In this document: in pieces, positions 26,913 through 35,651 of the stretch
How the letters are laid out: the number at the start of each line of letters is the position of its first letter
How positions within the stretch are numbered: position 1 is the stretch's first letter
DNA from: Pseudomonadota bacterium
GTDB lineage: Bacteria; Myxococcota; Myxococcia; Myxococcales; Myxococcaceae
Direction: 5' to 3'
Length of the DNA: 64,000 bases
Assembly: GCA_023423535.1 (NCBI GenBank)
Contig: JAFAFL010000002.1
Coordinates: forward strand, 62,001-126,000
Notes under the pieces: model-generated
The model's input: the letters and a program-made list of their open reading frames with translations, nothing else
The model's database searches: none
Told to the model about the DNA's origin: nothing
Translations under genes and position numbers: made by a program

Positions 26913-27121
26913 CCCAGGACGACGAGGACGTCGCCCTCGTTCACCGCCTGGGCCTCCTTGCAGCGGATCTCCTTCACCGTGCCGGAGGTCTCGGCCTCCA
27001 CCGGCATCTCCATCTTCATCGACTCGAGGATCACGAGCGTGTCGCCGGCGTTCACCGACTGGCCCTCCTTGACCTCGATCTTCCAGACGGTTCCGGTGAT
27101 GTGGGCGGCGACGTCGGCCAT
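26909..27121 (-). CDS. Biotinyl carrier (BCCP-like) protein
   Basis: The 70-residue protein is essentially one biotinyl domain. The biotinylation motif is ESMKMEM with Lys36, flanked by the usual Gly-rich turns (KEGQSVNAGDTLV and NEGDVLVVLG). It would carry carboxybiotin from the biotin carboxylase encoded just upstream (42-base gap) to a carboxyltransferase. ATG at 27121 is chosen over a TTG 21 bases upstream. The small free-standing form is typical of multi-subunit acyl-CoA carboxylases. No carboxyltransferase gene follows; a crotonase gene overlaps instead. Confidence 0.88.
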   Translation of the reverse strand: MADVAAHITGTVWKIEVKEGQSVNAGDTLVILESMKMEMPVEAETSGTVKEIRCKEAQAVNEGDVLVVLG

Positions 27122-27163
27122 GGGTGCTGCGCTCTCTTTCAATGGGGAGTGTGAGTGAGAAAC

Positions 27164-28522
27164 CTACGGCCGAGCGTGCTTCTCCAGGAACCGGGTGTCC
27201 AGCGTTCCTTCGCGGAACGCCGGGTCGCGCAGGATCCGGAGGTGGAGCGGGATGTTCGTCTTGATCCCCTCGACGGTGAAGTTCTCCAGCGCGCGGATGC
27301 TGCGCTCCACCGCCTCCATCCGGTCCTTCCCGGTGACGATCAGCTTGGCGATCATCGGGTCGTAGTTCGGCGTCACCACCGAGCCCTCCTCGTAGCCGGA
27401 GTCCAGCCGCACGCCCTCGGCGTTCGCCCCCGTCGGCGGCCGGTACACGGTGAGCGGGCCCGGCGAGGGGAAGAACTTCACCGGGTCCTCGGCGTAGATG
27501 CGGAACTCCAGCGCGGCGCCGTTCCGCTTCACGTCCTCCTGCTTCACCGTCAGCTTCTCCCCCGCGGCGATGCGCAGTTGCCACTCGATGAGAGGGATGC
27601 CGGTGGTCAGCTCGGTGATCGGGTGCTCGACCTGGAGCCGCGCGTTCATCTCGATGAAGTAGACGTTCCCCTCGGCATAGAGGAACTCCACCGTGCCCGC
27701 GTTGGCGTAGCCGAACGCCTTTGCCGCCGCGATCGCCGCGTCGAAGAGCTTCTGCTTCGTCTCCGCGTTCGCCCCGTTCGCGAACAGCGGCGAGGGCGCC
27801 TCCTCCACGACCTTCTGGTGCCGGCGCTGGATGGAGCACTCGCGCTCGAGCACGTGGATCATGTTCCCGTGGTGGTCGCCGAGGATCTGCACCTCGATGT
27901 GCCGCGGCTCGCCGAAGTAGCGCTCGAGGTAGAGGCCCTCGCGACCGAACGCCGCGCGCGCACGGTCCGCGCACTGCCGGAACGCCTTCTCCACCTCGGC
28001 CGCGTCCTTCGCCACCGCCATGCCGATGCCGCCGCCACCGCCCGCCGCCTTGCAGAGCACCGGGTACCCGATGCGCTCCGCCTCCGCCGCCGCGGCCTCC
28101 GCCGTCTCCACCACGCCCGCCGAACCAGGCACGATGGGCACGCCCGCCGCGCTGACGATCCGGCGGGCCTCGCTCTTGTCCTTCATCCGCTCCATCGCCG
28201 AGGGCGGAGGACCGACGAAGGTGATCCCCGCCTCGGTGCAGGCGCGCGCGAAGGCCGCGTTCTCGGAGACGAAGCCGTAGCCGGGGTGCACCGCGTCCGA
28301 GCCGGTGTGCTTTGCCGCCTCGAGCAGCCGCTTCACGTCGAGGTAGCTCTCCTTCGCCGGCGCGGCGCCGATGCGGAGGGCCTCGGTGGCCTCGCGCACG
28401 AAGGGCAGGTCCTTGTCCGCGTCCGAATAGACGGCGACGGTCTCGATGCCCATTCCCTGGGCGACCTGGTTGATGCGGCGGGCGATCTCGCCCCGGTTGG
28501 CGATGAGCAGGCGCTTGAACAT
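27164..28522 (-). CDS. Biotin carboxylase subunit of an acyl-CoA carboxylase
   Basis: The 452-residue ATP-grasp enzyme carboxylates biotin on the carrier protein using ATP and bicarbonate. It begins FKRLLIANRGEIARR, typical of AccC/PccA/LiuD-type subunits. The ATP-grasp Gly loop KAAGGGGGIGM lies near residue 160, and the catalytic segment EMNARLQVEHPITE near residue 286. Its length matches free-standing AccC, with no fused biotinyl domain, consistent with the separate carrier gene downstream. TAGGTT lies 8 bases before ATG without a clear Shine-Dalgarno. The pilin terminator ends just upstream, so transcription probably starts afresh here. Whether it serves acetyl-CoA or another acyl-CoA cannot be decided. 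Confidence 0.9.
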   Translation of the reverse strand: MFKRLLIANRGEIARRINQVAQGMGIETVAVYSDADKDLPFVREATEALRIGAAPAKESYLDVKRLLEAAKHTGSDAVHPGYGFVSENAAFARACTEAGITFVGPPPSAMERMKDKSEARRIVSAAGVPIVPGSAGVVETAEAAAAEAERIGYPVLCKAAGGGGGIGMAVAKDAAEVEKAFRQCADRARAAFGREGLYLERYFGEPRHIEVQILGDHHGNMIHVLERECSIQRRHQKVVEEAPSPLFANGANAETKQKLFDAAIAAAKAFGYANAGTVEFLYAEGNVYFIEMNARLQVEHPITELTTGIPLIEWQLRIAAGEKLTVKQEDVKRNGAALEFRIYAEDPVKFFPSPGPLTVYRPPTGANAEGVRLDSGYEEGSVVTPNYDPMIAKLIVTGKDRMEAVERSIRALENFTVEGIKTNIPLHLRILRDPAFREGTLDTRFLEKHARP

Positions 28523-28539
28523 GGGCGCGGAACCTACAG

Positions 28540-28582
28540 AAAAAACGAAGGGCGGGCCTCCCGTTTCCGGAAGAGCCCGCCC
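28540..28582 (-). terminator. Rho-independent terminator of the Flp pilin gene
   Basis: On the minus strand an 8-bp perfect stem (GGGCGGGC at 28582-28575 with GCCCGCCC at 28557-28550) encloses a 17-base loop. It is followed by TTCG and a run of six T (28545-28540). It lies 28 bases after the pilin stop and directly before the biotin carboxylase gene. This is a strong intrinsic terminator for a high-G+C genome. Confidence 0.85.
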
Positions 28583-28609
28583 ATCGGTGAGGCAGAAGAC
28601 GCCGAACGA

Positions 28610-28867
28610 CTAGTAGGCGTTGTTCTGGCCGAAGGTCTGGATGGTCTTCTTCTCGAGCGCGTTCGTCGAGCGGATGCCGCGGTTCGCCTCGGAGGTGGAA
28701 CCGGCGAGCGCGTTGGCCGACGAGCCGAAGAGCTTGCGGATGTTGTCGCCGAAGAGGGTGATCACGCCGATGGCCGCGATCGCGATCAGGGCCACGATGA
28801 TGATGTACTCGGTCATGCCCTGGCCGCGGGCCTTCTTCAGCGCCTTCTTCTTGTTCTCGGTGGTCAT
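28610..28867 (-). CDS. flp: Flp/Fap-type (Tad) pilin precursor
   Basis: The 85-residue prepilin has a basic leader (MTTENKKKALKKARG) and the Tad-pilin processing pattern Gly-X4-Glu-Tyr: cleavage is expected after Gly15, leaving QGMTEY at the mature N-terminus. A single hydrophobic helix follows (YIIIVALIAIAAIGVITLF). Flp pilins polymerise into thin adhesive pili assembled by Tad machinery. No tad/cpa genes are in the window, so this is an orphan locus. GAGGAGA, 8 bases before ATG, and a strong terminator downstream suggest high expression from its own promoter. Confidence 0.88.
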   Translation of the reverse strand: MTTENKKKALKKARGQGMTEYIIIVALIAIAAIGVITLFGDNIRKLFGSSANALAGSTSEANRGIRSTNALEKKTIQTFGQNNAY

Positions 28868-28939
28868 GGGGTTCTCCTCGGGGGGTACGGCGGGTGTTGG
28901 GGTGAAAGCGAGACGGACTCTACAGGAGCAGGCAAGTGC

Positions 28940-28965
28940 GATCATCGGTCATCGGGAGGATGATC
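28940..28965. repeat. Perfect 7-bp inverted repeat upstream of the pilin gene
   Basis: GATCATC at 28940-28946 and GATGATC at 28959-28965 form a perfect dyad with a 12-base spacer. The dyad lies between the stop of the spermidine-synthase-like gene (it overlaps the stop codon) and the pilin start about 75 bases away. There is no T-run, so a terminator is unlikely. An operator for pilin expression is possible. Confidence 0.45.
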
Positions 28966-31801
28966 ACGGATCAGCCCGGCCCAGTGATTCCGAGGGGTTG
29001 GCGTAGAGCAGGGCGATCAGCGCCAGCCCTTCCTTCAGCGAGGCCTCTTCCGGCGCCGCCTTCAGCACCGCCAGATGCGCCTGGGCCAGCGCTGGATCAG
29101 AAAGCGCCGCCGGATGGAAGAGGTTCCCCTTCCGCTTCTTCCGCAGCTCCAGGTCCAGCCACACGCGCGAGACCTCGAGCGATTGCGGCATCCCCGCGTG
29201 CGCCAGCGACAGCGCCTCCGCCGAACGCTGCAGCTCCCCTCCGGCCAGCGCCGCCTTTGCCACCGCGAGCTGCGCCTTCGGATTGGCGGGATCGAGCTTT
29301 GCCCACGCCTCGGCCGCGCCGCGCACCAGCGGGTCGTCCGCCTCCTGCGCGCGCGCGAGGTTCCGGTGGATGCTCTCCCAATCGTCGGCATCGAAGCGGC
29401 CCTGCGCCTGGAGCTCCGCGAAGAAGAGCGGCGTCTGCGCGCCGGGCCTTCTGCGCTCGTCCATGAAGCGCGCGTTGTTCTGCACGAAGAAGGCGATGGG
29501 CGCGACGTACTCGAGCACGTTGTGATCGTCGGTGTTGATGGGGCCCTCGCCGCCGAACGCCGCCATCCCCTCTTCGGTCATCAGCTGCCGCGCGAGCAGC
29601 GCCGCGGGCGTGTCCATGCTGATCCGCGAGAGGTCCTCCGCCACCGCCGGCAGCTTCATCCTCTGCGCGAGCGCGTCGACGTCGATCGTCTGCCGCGTGG
29701 GCCCGGCGATCATCACGAGGTCCTGCGGCCCGAGCCACGCGGTCGCGTGCGGGAAGGTGTCGCGCAGCGTCCGCACCACGAGCTTGAGCACGTTCTCGTC
29801 GCTCTCGTAGGTGTGGATCCACTGCACCAGCAGCCCGTCGTCATTGAGGTGCGCCTTCGCCACCCGGAAGAAGTCGCGCGAGAAGAGTCCCGCCACGCCC
29901 GCCACCCAGGGGTTCGACGGCTGCGAGACGATGAGGTCGTACTTCTCGTTCTGCAGCCCGAGGAACGTCTTCGCGTCCTCCGCGTGCACGCGCACCCGCG
30001 GGTCCTTCATCGCGTCGCGGTTGTGGTCCTTGAAGTAGTGCGCCGCCTCCAGCACCGCGGGCGAGATCTCCACCACGTCCACCACCTCCACCGGGTGGGT
30101 GAGGATGGAGCCGACCGTCACCGCGCTGCCCGCGCCCACCACCAGCACGCGCTTCGTCGTCTTCGGGTGGAAGAGCGGCCCCGCGTGACCGACGACGATC
30201 TGCGTCTCCATGTCGCGGCCGGTGGAGGCGTCGATCTTCCCGTTGATGCGCAGGAAGTGGAACGGCGTGCCCTGCACCTTCTCCACCAGCACCGAGGCGA
30301 AGGTGTCGTCGGCGTGGAAGAGGACGTCCACCCCGTTGCCATCGACGTTGGAGATCCACTGCCGGAACTCGGCGAACGTCTCCGGCGCACCGCGGCTCTC
30401 GCGGAAGGTGGAGGCGGAGGCGAGGAACTGTCCCCAGCCGCTGTTGCTGACGAGGAGCACCAGGGAGAGCACCGCGGCGCCCGGCAGCGCGAAGGCCTTC
30501 GCGTCCCAGACGATCTTCTCGCGCGCGGGCGCCGCCCAGTAGGAGATGCCGCCGGCGACGAGGGCGCTCAGCGCACAGAGCGCCATGCACCACTCGAGGC
30601 CGATGACCGGGAGGAGGAAGAGCCCGCCGAACGCGGAGCCGCCGACCGTGCCCACCGTGTTCCAGAGGTACGCGCGGCCGATGTGACCGCCGAGCTCCTT
30701 CGCCTTCGCCGTCGCCACCCGCGCGATGGAGGGGAAGCCCGCGCCGAGAAGGAACGCCGGGAGGAAGAGCACCAGCGCGCAGAAGCCGAAGACGACCGCC
30801 TGGTAGAAGGGCCAGGTGTCCTCGGTGCGTTCGATGAGCGCGCGCGCCCGCCAGAAGAGCCAGGGCAGCCGGATCGCCAGCGGCACCGAGAGACAGATGA
30901 GCAGGAGCAGGCCGAGCTGCAGCTTGCCGAAGAGGAGCAGCGAGTCCTCCTCCTTCTTGCGCCTCGACAGCCAGAAGCTCCCCGCGCCGATGCCGGAGAT
31001 GAACGCGGTGAGAATGAGCGTGAACGCGTAGGTGGACGCGCCGAGCGTGATGGAGAGCACGCGGATCCAGACGACCTCCAGCAGCATGGAGGTGAAGCCG
31101 GAGAGCAGCGTGCACCAGAGCGCGACCTTGATCGCGCGGGACGGATAGGCGAGCGAGTCGTCCTCTGCGCCGGCGTTCTCCTCGCGCGGCGTCTCCATGC
31201 GTCCGAGGATGATCGCGGAGAGCGCGAGCACGATGTTCACCACCGCCGCGGCGATGGACGTGGCGAGCAGGCCGAACGCCGGCACCCACTTCACGCCCGC
31301 GAGAAACACGCCGCCGGCCGCCCCGAGGCTGTTCACCGCGTAGAGGATGGAGAGCTCGAGCCTCACGTCCCCGAGGCCGCGCGCGAAGTGACGTACCAGC
31401 GCGGGCAGCGTGCCGCCCATGAGGATGGTGGGGAGGATGAGCGACGAGGCCGCGAGCAGGAGCCTCGGGACCGCGCGCATCGACTCCGGCGTGCCCGGCG
31501 CCACCGCGAGATAGGCGGAGCCGAGCAGCTCCAGCACGTGCGGGAACGCCACCGCATAGAGGCCGATGCCCAGCTCCAGCAGGCCGTAGAGCGCGAGCGG
31601 CCGCTTCACCCGGTCCGCGGTGCGCCCGAAGAGCCAGGCGCCCAGCGCGAGCCCGCCCATGAAAGTGGCCAGCACGATCGAGTGCGCCTGTCCGCTGTTG
31701 CCGAGCAGGTTGCCGAGGTACTTGGACCAGACCAGCTGATAGACGAGAGCAGTGGCGCCCGAGAGGAAGAGGAAGGCCTGGACGAGCCAACGGGAGGTCA
31801 T
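28964..31801 (-). CDS. Membrane transporter-like domain fused to a spermidine-synthase-like domain
   Basis: The 945-residue protein begins with a long block of hydrophobic helices (about residues 5-500) starting WLVQAFLFLSGATALVYQLVW. A methyltransferase-like spermidine synthase domain follows (about 510-740). In it are the SAM/dcSAM loop VLVVGAGSAVTVG near 552, the acidic VVEISPAVLEAA, and DLIVSQPSNPWVAG. The last part (about 815-945) is helical and TPR-like. This MFS-like/spermidine-synthase fusion is common in myxobacteria and other environmental bacteria, but its reaction is not established; polyamine synthesis is not certain. TAGGAT lies 9 bases before ATG with no Shine-Dalgarno. Confidence 0.82.
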   Translation of the reverse strand: MTSRWLVQAFLFLSGATALVYQLVWSKYLGNLLGNSGQAHSIVLATFMGGLALGAWLFGRTADRVKRPLALYGLLELGIGLYAVAFPHVLELLGSAYLAVAPGTPESMRAVPRLLLAASSLILPTILMGGTLPALVRHFARGLGDVRLELSILYAVNSLGAAGGVFLAGVKWVPAFGLLATSIAAAVVNIVLALSAIILGRMETPREENAGAEDDSLAYPSRAIKVALWCTLLSGFTSMLLEVVWIRVLSITLGASTYAFTLILTAFISGIGAGSFWLSRRKKEEDSLLLFGKLQLGLLLLICLSVPLAIRLPWLFWRARALIERTEDTWPFYQAVVFGFCALVLFLPAFLLGAGFPSIARVATAKAKELGGHIGRAYLWNTVGTVGGSAFGGLFLLPVIGLEWCMALCALSALVAGGISYWAAPAREKIVWDAKAFALPGAAVLSLVLLVSNSGWGQFLASASTFRESRGAPETFAEFRQWISNVDGNGVDVLFHADDTFASVLVEKVQGTPFHFLRINGKIDASTGRDMETQIVVGHAGPLFHPKTTKRVLVVGAGSAVTVGSILTHPVEVVDVVEISPAVLEAAHYFKDHNRDAMKDPRVRVHAEDAKTFLGLQNEKYDLIVSQPSNPWVAGVAGLFSRDFFRVAKAHLNDDGLLVQWIHTYESDENVLKLVVRTLRDTFPHATAWLGPQDLVMIAGPTRQTIDVDALAQRMKLPAVAEDLSRISMDTPAALLARQLMTEEGMAAFGGEGPINTDDHNVLEYVAPIAFFVQNNARFMDERRRPGAQTPLFFAELQAQGRFDADDWESIHRNLARAQEADDPLVRGAAEAWAKLDPANPKAQLAVAKAALAGGELQRSAEALSLAHAGMPQSLEVSRVWLDLELRKKRKGNLFHPAALSDPALAQAHLAVLKAAPEEASLKEGLALIALLYANPSESLGRADP

Positions 31802-31966
31802 TGGGGCGGCATCCTAGACGAGGTGTGACCTCTCGCGGTGAGCGGGCAGGCGGGCAATGCGCGGGCGCCGTCTCCGGAGCGGGACGCCGTCCGCGGATCC
31901 GGACGGTCCGAAGCGGGGGCTTCAGAGGAGAGGGCCTCGCGCACGCGCATTGCTCTGGCGCGCGGC

Positions 31967-33964
31967 ATGACTCCGCACTCCCCGAAGCTGCTCTCGCTGC
32001 TCCTCGTTCCCCTCCTCTTCGGCTTCGCCTGCAACCGACGGGAGCCCGGCCCGGTGGCAGCGCCGGTGAAGCTCACCTCCGAGCGCGCAAGGGAGGTGGA
32101 CTTCGTCTGGTACTCCACGAGGGACGGCAAGCCGGTGGGCGGCACGACCGCGGCGAAGGTGCTGCTCAAGCCGAACCCCTCCGGCGACGTGCGGGTGGCG
32201 GTGTTCGAGGAGTACTCCGGCGGCGCCGGGACCCAGTGGCGGGCGAGCGCCTGGGTCTCGAGCTTTCTGGCCGCGACCACGCTCGGACACGACCTCAGCG
32301 AGTTCGAGTTCGCCGTCTCCACCGGCGGCTTCGTGGACGGGCCGTCGGCGGGCGGGTTGACCACCGCGGCGTTCCTCGCGGCGATGCTCGATGTGCCGGT
32401 GCAGGGACACGTGACGATGACCGGCACCGTGAACCCGGACGGCTCCATCGGCCCGGTCGGCGGCATCACCGACAAGATGAAGGGCGCGCAGCAGAAGGGA
32501 AAGACGCTCGTCGGATATCCGGTCGGCCAGCGCTACGACTTCGACCGCGGCACCCGGTCGCTGGTGGATCTGCACGCGCTGGGGAAGGAGCTGGGCGTGG
32601 AGGTGCGCGAGGTCCGCGACATCTTCGAGGCCTACGCGCTGCTGACCGGGAAGACCCTCGCGCGGCCGGTGCCGCTGCCCGCGGCGCAGATGGAGATCTC
32701 TCCACGCTACTTCCAGCGGATGCAGTCGAAGGCAACGGCGTGGCTTGCGCGGGCGGAGTCGCAGATGAAGCTCGTGGCGCAGGCGGACCGCAGCGGGTTC
32801 GCGAAGAAGCTCGGGCTGCTGGAGAAGGCGCAGGAGTCCTTCGCGAAGGCGGAGAGCTACCAGCGGCAGGGCATGGTTCCGGCGGCCTACACCGAGGCGA
32901 TGATGGCCGCCGCCTACGTGGAGCTGACCCAGCACTTCGTTCGACAGGCGGAGCTCGCGCTGGAGGGGGATCTGGGCGGGGCGCTGCTGCAGATGAAGTC
33001 GCTCTCCTCGGTTGAGGCGGACGAGGCCGCGTTCCGGGAGACGCTCGCCACCGCGGACATCACGACTGCGGGTGAGGCGATGGGCGTGCTCAACGCGTAC
33101 TCGGCGGCGGCGGATGCGCGGGCCTACGTCGCGCTGGCGCGGCGTCACGAGGGCGATCTGGACCGGATCGTTGCCGGGCTGGGGAAGGAGAACCTGCCGG
33201 CGGAGTGGGTGCCGGTGCTGCGCGCGGCGGGCGCGAAGAAGCGCGAGACGCTGACCGTGCTCGTGCTGGGCAAGTCGCTCTACCCCACCCTCTACTACAT
33301 GATGGCGAAGTACTCGGTGGACGGAGCGCGGGACCTCTTCGAGGCGCGCGAGGCAACGGGGACGCCGCTGACGCTCGAGGCCGCTTCGGTGGCGAGGCTG
33401 GCGCGCAGCTACACCAGCGCGGCGAAGGCGAACCTCGACTACTACGACTCGCTCATCCTGCAGACCGAGGCGGACCAGGCTGGGACGACGCTGGCGGCGG
33501 CGCAGGCGCGCAAGCAGCAGGAGGACATCCAGTACCTGCGCGCGGGCGTGGTGATGGGACTCGCGCTGGGGAACCGGGAGAAGAAGGATCTGCACGGCGC
33601 GCTCTTCAACCTCGCGGCGGCGTCGAACGTGTACCTCACCAGCTCGTACCTCGTGGCGCGCGAGTACTCCATTGGGGTGAAGACGGATGCGCAGGGCCGG
33701 CAGACCGTGGCGAACGACAAGGCCTTCATGGCGATGCTCGAGCTCGCGGAGGAGAAGGCGCGCGAACAGGCCGCGGTGGCGCAGAAGGTCACCGGCTCCG
33801 TCCCTGGGCCCGCGCAGGCCGCCTACGGGCTCGCTCGCGCGCTTCGGGAGGGGGATACGGAGAGCAAGCTCCTTGCCCTCAACCACTTCTGGGGCTCCTC
33901 CACGAGCTCGCAACTGGCGGTGGCGCTCACCCGCTCGAACGCGCGCTCCGGCGCTACTCGTTGA
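31967..33964 (+). CDS. Lon-type (S16) Ser-Lys protease domain lipoprotein without ATPase module
   Basis: The 665-residue protein starts with a lipoprotein signal ending FGFAC (Cys22). Residues about 55-215 resemble the Lon proteolytic domain: DGPSAGG contains Ser127, and the stretch VTMTGTVNPDGSIGPVGGI leads to TDK with Lys170. The Ser-Lys distance of 43 equals that of E. coli Lon (Ser679/Lys722). There is no AAA+ region; the remaining about 440 residues are helical, TPR-like and rich in Ala. As a lipoprotein it should act outside the cytoplasm, without ATP. ATG at 31967 gives the lipobox. Its stop overlaps the convergent neighbour by 11 bases. Confidence 0.82.
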   Translation: MTPHSPKLLSLLLVPLLFGFACNRREPGPVAAPVKLTSERAREVDFVWYSTRDGKPVGGTTAAKVLLKPNPSGDVRVAVFEEYSGGAGTQWRASAWVSSFLAATTLGHDLSEFEFAVSTGGFVDGPSAGGLTTAAFLAAMLDVPVQGHVTMTGTVNPDGSIGPVGGITDKMKGAQQKGKTLVGYPVGQRYDFDRGTRSLVDLHALGKELGVEVREVRDIFEAYALLTGKTLARPVPLPAAQMEISPRYFQRMQSKATAWLARAESQMKLVAQADRSGFAKKLGLLEKAQESFAKAESYQRQGMVPAAYTEAMMAAAYVELTQHFVRQAELALEGDLGGALLQMKSLSSVEADEAAFRETLATADITTAGEAMGVLNAYSAAADARAYVALARRHEGDLDRIVAGLGKENLPAEWVPVLRAAGAKKRETLTVLVLGKSLYPTLYYMMAKYSVDGARDLFEAREATGTPLTLEAASVARLARSYTSAAKANLDYYDSLILQTEADQAGTTLAAAQARKQQEDIQYLRAGVVMGLALGNREKKDLHGALFNLAAASNVYLTSSYLVAREYSIGVKTDAQGRQTVANDKAFMAMLELAEEKAREQAAVAQKVTGSVPGPAQAAYGLARALREGDTESKLLALNHFWGSSTSSQLAVALTRSNARSGATR

Positions 33965-35519
33965 CCGTGGCGGAGGGCGCGGGGGCCGGAGCTCGCGCGG
34001 GACGGGAGAGCAGTACGCCCACCTCGTCCTGCGCGGCGGTGGACCAGCCGGATTCCTTCAGCGCCTGCGCGAGTGCGGTGTTCCGCGGGTAGAGGACCCA
34101 CTGCACGCGCTCGCTGTCGAGAAGCCTGCGCCAGTCGGGTTCGACGCGGTGGATGCGGCCGTAGAGGTGCAGCCGCTCGATGTCCAGCTCCGGCGCGCGG
34201 CCATCGATGTACACGGGCATCCCGCGGTTTCTCCACAGGAGGTAGCCGCCCCAGTCGAAGTGGTTGAGGCCGCGGCCTTCGGGCAGTCCCTGCGCGCGCA
34301 CCTGCTGGACGAGCGAGGCGGGATACGTCCCCTTCTCTTCGCAGGTGCCGCCCTCGCACGGCCAGCGGGCAGCGGCGAAGAGCACGGCGATGACGCCCAG
34401 CAGAGCCAGGTGGGCGAGGCCGAGGGCGATGCGGACGGGCGGCTCGGGCTCTTCTTCGTCCGAGTCGTCAGCGACAGCAGTCCGAGCGGGTCGTGCGAGC
34501 GCGGCCTTCAGCCACACCGCGCACAGCGGCGCGGCGGCGATGAGCGCGAGCGGCACGTTGCGCTGCCACCGGAGGGCCATGAAGGTGAAACCGGCCACGA
34601 GGAAGAGGTCGCTCGGGCGCGCGGTGCCTCGGGAGAGCCCGGCGAGCACCAGCCCCGCCAGCACGACGATCGCGAAGAGCATCCGCTTCGGGTTGGCGAA
34701 GTCCGGCGATTGCCAGTCGATGATCGAGACGCCGTGCCAGTCGCTCGAGGCGTACATGTACGCGTGGCCGTAGAGGTTCCACCCGCGCGGGTTGAGCAGG
34801 CCCGCCAGAAGCAGCGCACCCAGCAGCAGCGCGAGGCCCTTCACCCGCTCGCGCGCCTTCGTGTCTCCCCGGAACCACTCGACGCCCGCGCCGGCCAGAT
34901 GCGCGAAGGCAGCGAGCGGCGCGACCACGAAGGCGCCGTGGATGTTCGCCCACACCGCGACGACCGCGATGAGCCGCCACGGGACGCGCTTCAACGACGG
35001 GTTCGCGTCGTCCGAGTACCGCTGAAGATCGAAGAGCACCCACGCGAGGAAGAGGTAGGTGAACAGCTGCGGGCGCTGGGTCCAGAACTCGTGGGTGCCG
35101 AAGAGGGCCAGGAGCACCACCGGCGCGCCGATGACCGCGGCAACGCCTCGCAGGTGCGCGCGGCGGAGGCAGAAGGCGGCGGTACCGGTCGCGGCCAGCG
35201 CCGGCAGGAGCACGAGGCCCGGTTCACGCGCCACGCGGTACACGCCGTAGAGGACCGCTTCGAAGAACCACTCGTGCGCGAGCCACGGCTTCGCCTCGCC
35301 GACCGGCGCGAAGGGATCGGCGCGCGGGACCTGCCCGTTCTCGGCGATCCACTGGCCCACCGCGAGGTGCCACCACAGGTCGGGATCCCAGAGCGGAGAG
35401 AGCACCGCGCCGCCGAGCAGCACCGCCGCACACGCCCACAGCAGGCCCGCCGGGCCGGGCAGCAGCGACTGCAGGAGGTTGTTCCGGGAGGAGCTGGGGG
35501 GCGACTGCGGCGCGGACAT
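33954..35519 (-). CDS. Polytopic membrane protein of GT-C glycosyltransferase-like type
   Basis: The 521-residue protein has about nine to eleven hydrophobic helices. An early loop reads DPDLWWHLAVGQWI, then PWLAHEWFFE, an acidic/aromatic layout like GT-C enzymes that use polyprenyl-linked donors. The last about 125 residues form a soluble domain (GLNHFDWGGYLLWRNRGMPV then YIDGRAPELD) frequently seen at the end of such uncharacterised membrane proteins. The activity is unproven. TAGGTT lies 9 bases before ATG. It overlaps the Lon-like gene tail to tail by 11 bases. Confidence 0.72.
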   Translation of the reverse strand: MSAPQSPPSSSRNNLLQSLLPGPAGLLWACAAVLLGGAVLSPLWDPDLWWHLAVGQWIAENGQVPRADPFAPVGEAKPWLAHEWFFEAVLYGVYRVAREPGLVLLPALAATGTAAFCLRRAHLRGVAAVIGAPVVLLALFGTHEFWTQRPQLFTYLFLAWVLFDLQRYSDDANPSLKRVPWRLIAVVAVWANIHGAFVVAPLAAFAHLAGAGVEWFRGDTKARERVKGLALLLGALLLAGLLNPRGWNLYGHAYMYASSDWHGVSIIDWQSPDFANPKRMLFAIVVLAGLVLAGLSRGTARPSDLFLVAGFTFMALRWQRNVPLALIAAAPLCAVWLKAALARPARTAVADDSDEEEPEPPVRIALGLAHLALLGVIAVLFAAARWPCEGGTCEEKGTYPASLVQQVRAQGLPEGRGLNHFDWGGYLLWRNRGMPVYIDGRAPELDIERLHLYGRIHRVEPDWRRLLDSERVQWVLYPRNTALAQALKESGWSTAAQDEVGVLLSRPARAPAPAPSATVNE

Positions 35520-35651
35520 TCGCTGGGGAACCTAGCAGTCCTCGGCGGCCGGCCGAGAGGCAAGGGGGCACTTGCAACGGCGAGCGATCGACCTCGACGG
35601 GCGCGGCTGGAACATGGCCGGCCTGCCCCACTGCCATTAGAGTCCGCGGCG

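Noticed and set aside
28868..28963. Sigma-54 promoter for the pilin gene (GCACTTGCC region)
   Set aside because: The -24 and -12 elements would be misaligned by one base and the GG pair is missing.
29075..31828. 917-codon plus-strand frame opposite the spermidine-synthase-like gene
   Set aside because: Shadow frame with Arg/Glu/His-rich product and no motifs.
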